From contig NZ_LUUB01000101.1 of the NCBI RefSeq assembly GCF_001641635.1, forward strand, positions 28,472 to 92,471: 64,000 nucleotides of DNA. Reading direction: 5' to 3'. Origin of the DNA: Bradyrhizobium centrolobii (GTDB lineage: Bacteria; Pseudomonadota; Alphaproteobacteria; Rhizobiales; Xanthobacteraceae). The position numbers and the translations under genes are program-made. The notes beneath the pieces were generated by a model. It was not told where the DNA came from and did not search any database. It saw nothing but the letters and a program-made list of their open reading frames with translations. Shown in pieces: positions 62,347-64,000 of this stretch; within the stretch, counting starts at the first letter, position 1; each line of letters opens with the position of its first letter.

Positions 62347-64000
62347 TCACACCTCGATATTTTCCAGCCGCACGGGGAGCTTGCGGATGCGCTGGCCCGT
62401 GGCGTGATAGAGGGCGTTGCAGACCGCGGCGTTGGTGCCGACATTGGCGAGCTCGCCGATCCCCTTCGCGCCGGCCGGGTTGATGTGATCATCCTGCTCG
62501 GAGAGCAGGATCACCTCGACGCCAGGCACGTCCGCATTCACGGGCACGAGATAATCGGCGAAGTTGTCGTTGACGTAGCGCGCCGTGCGCTCGTCGATCT
62601 CGGTTGCCTCAAGCAGCGCCGAGGACATGCCCCAGATCAGGCCGCCCATGAGCTGGCTGCGCGCCGTGCGCGGATTCATGATGCGGCCCGCCGCGAAAGC
62701 ACCGACCAGGCGCGGCGCGCGGATCTCGTGCGTGAAGCGGTTGACCCTGACCTCGACGAACTCCGCGCCGAAGGCATAGGCGATCTTGTCCTTCATGTTG
62801 CTGCCGCCGATGAGCCGCGCTTGCCCGCTGTGCATGGCCTGGAAGGCATCCAGCGGCGCGCCTTCCGGCTTCCACTCGCCATATTCTTCGACCACGCCAA
62901 CGCCGAGTGCGTCGAACGCCTTCTGGATATCGAGCGGGCGATCGCTCTTTGCGGCCTGCACCGCTGGCGTCTGGCCCATGCCGATAGTTTCCTTGGCCCT
63001 GTCGGTCAGACTTTCATTCGGCAGCACCGCCTTGAACAGGCGCTGCCGGATCTGGTCGCACACCATCATCACCGCCGAACAGGTGCTGGCCGTAGAGTTC
63101 GAGCCGCCCGCGACCGGCGCCGGCGGCAGATCGCTGTCGCCGATAAAGACCGAAACCTTCTCCAGCGGCACGCCAAGCCGTTCGGCTGCAGTCTGGGCGA
63201 TGATGGTGTAGGCGCCGGTGCCGATCTCGTGGCCGGCGATCTCGACGCGGGCGCGGCCGTCGCGCTGGAGACGCACGCGCGCCGCGGAGGGCGCCATCTG
63301 CGTCGGGTAGCACGTCGCGGCGCAACCGTAGCCGATCAACCAGTCGCCGTCCGACATCGATTTCGGCTCCGGCGAGCGCTGCGACCAGCCGAAGGCGCGC
63401 GCCGCCTCGTCGAAACACGCTATCAGCGACCGCGACGTATAGGGTTTGCCGCCGATCGGCTCGTTGGTGGTGTCGTTGATGCGGCGGAGCTCGACCGGGT
63501 CCATGTTCAGCTTGACCGCGAGCTCGTCCATCGCGCTCTCCAGTGCGAACAGATACGGCACCTCCGGCGGCGAGCGCATGAAGCCGGGCGTGTTGCGGTC
63601 CGCGCGCACGATCGACACGAGGCTGTCGACGTTCGGGCAAGCATAGAGCCGCGTCGTGGTCTTGGTACCGCCGACGCAATAAGCATCCGGGCGCGAGGAG
63701 ACCTCGGCGCCCTCATGCCGCAGCGCGACCAGCCTGCCGTCGCGGCTCGCGCCGAGCATGATCTCATGCCGCGTTTCGGCCCGATAGGTTGCGATCGTAA
63801 AGCCCTGGTCGCGGGTCGGGACGAGCTTGACGGGACGATTGAGACGCCTGGCGATGCCGGCGATGATGGCGGTCCGCGGCGTCATCGACCCGCGCGAGCC
63901 AAAGCCGCCGCCGACATAGGGATTGACCACGCGCACCTTGTCGGCATCGATGCCGAGCTGTTCGGCCACGCCGTTCTTCAAGCCATAGACGTACTGGCTC
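62347..64000 (-). CDS. Xanthine dehydrogenase family molybdopterin-binding subunit (5' end outside window)
   Basis: The C-terminal 550 residues of a large molybdenum-hydroxylase subunit; the start lies beyond 64000 and the frame is open to the edge (SQYVYGLKNGVAEQLG). Molybdopterin-contact blocks are visible: NPYVGGGFGSRGSMTPRTAI, HEIGTGAYTIIAQTAAERLG, and the C-terminal GAKGIGELANVGTNAAVCNA with the catalytic Glu in GIGE. It oxidises a purine, aldehyde or related heterocycle; the substrate is unknown. Partner iron-sulfur and FAD subunits are not in the window and may lie upstream. Confidence 0.93.
   Translation of the reverse strand, partial: SQYVYGLKNGVAEQLGIDADKVRVVNPYVGGGFGSRGSMTPRTAIIAGIARRLNRPVKLVPTRDQGFTIATYRAETRHEIMLGASRDGRLVALRHEGAEVSSRPDAYCVGGTKTTTRLYACPNVDSLVSIVRADRNTPGFMRSPPEVPYLFALESAMDELAVKLNMDPVELRRINDTTNEPIGGKPYTSRSLIACFDEAARAFGWSQRSPEPKSMSDGDWLIGYGCAATCYPTQMAPSAARVRLQRDGRARVEIAGHEIGTGAYTIIAQTAAERLGVPLEKVSVFIGDSDLPPAPVAGGSNSTASTCSAVMMVCDQIRQRLFKAVLPNESLTDRAKETIGMGQTPAVQAAKSDRPLDIQKAFDALGVGVVEEYGEWKPEGAPLDAFQAMHSGQARLIGGSNMKDKIAYAFGAEFVEVRVNRFTHEIRAPRLVGAFAAGRIMNPRTARSQLMGGLIWGMSSALLEATEIDERTARYVNDNFADYLVPVNADVPGVEVILLSEQDDHINPAGAKGIGELANVGTNAAVCNALYHATGQRIRKLPVRLENIEV

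Overview
The window is high-GC DNA with short intergenic gaps, many ATGA/TGATG gene overlaps and many palindromic intergenic repeats. Gene content points to Bradyrhizobium or a very close relative in the Nitrobacteraceae: a rhizobial GlpD/GlpSTPQUV-type glycerol uptake cluster, the long form of isocitrate lyase divergent from a ScfR-type regulator, DUF1285 next to a CoA pyrophosphatase-type NUDIX gene, and a CsbD-like gene. This is inferred from protein features only; no search was run. I see no rRNA, tRNA, CRISPR array, phage or transposase.

Layout: (1) 1-8115: a NUDIX/DUF1285 pair, then a four-gene moxR / DUF58 / BatA-DUF4159 / vWA-GATase-like membrane operon. (2) 8198-11206: a 23-bp perfect palindrome resembling a Zur box, then a DUF2946 protein and a ZnuD-like TonB receptor, probably zinc uptake. 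(3) 11196-14174: GNAT, NUDIX, metallophosphoesterase and a tail-anchored unknown. (4) 14372-17891: DUF4170, aceA and the divergent ScfR-family regulator (glyoxylate shunt control). (5) 18057-25618: mixed housekeeping and envelope genes, including a zinc metallopeptidase behind two CtrA-box-like sites, HtpX, a lytic transglycosylase and an Old Yellow Enzyme. (6) 25907-34951: the glycerol operon glpD-S-T-P-Q-U-V with its DeoR regulator glpR and a HAD phosphatase upstream. (7) 36983-43050: a tight fatty-acid beta-oxidation operon (acyl-CoA dehydrogenase, thiolase, FadJ-type fusion, thioesterase). (8) 43362-49386: flavin reductase and an RND efflux operon ending in its own TetR regulator. (9) 49813-56220: MFS, DUF2809, AlkZ/YcaQ-type glycosylase, a caspase-like protein and an OmpA-family protein. 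(10) 56272-64000: PMT-type glycosyltransferase, a FecR/beta-barrel gene pair, two VOC proteins, a cupin, two frameshifted genes (CsbD, FKBP) and the start-truncated part of a xanthine dehydrogenase-type molybdenum hydroxylase.

Most notable observations: the two glycerol-transporter ATPases carry complementary defects (no LSGGQ in one, no H-loop His in the other) that both fall in the same composite ATP site; a helically phased GAAA array and a hairpin precede glpD; a palindromic candidate Zur operator heads the metal-receptor genes; at least nine families of palindromic intergenic repeats occur, two of which form the C-termini of proteins; and two genes within 830 bp each carry a frameshift.
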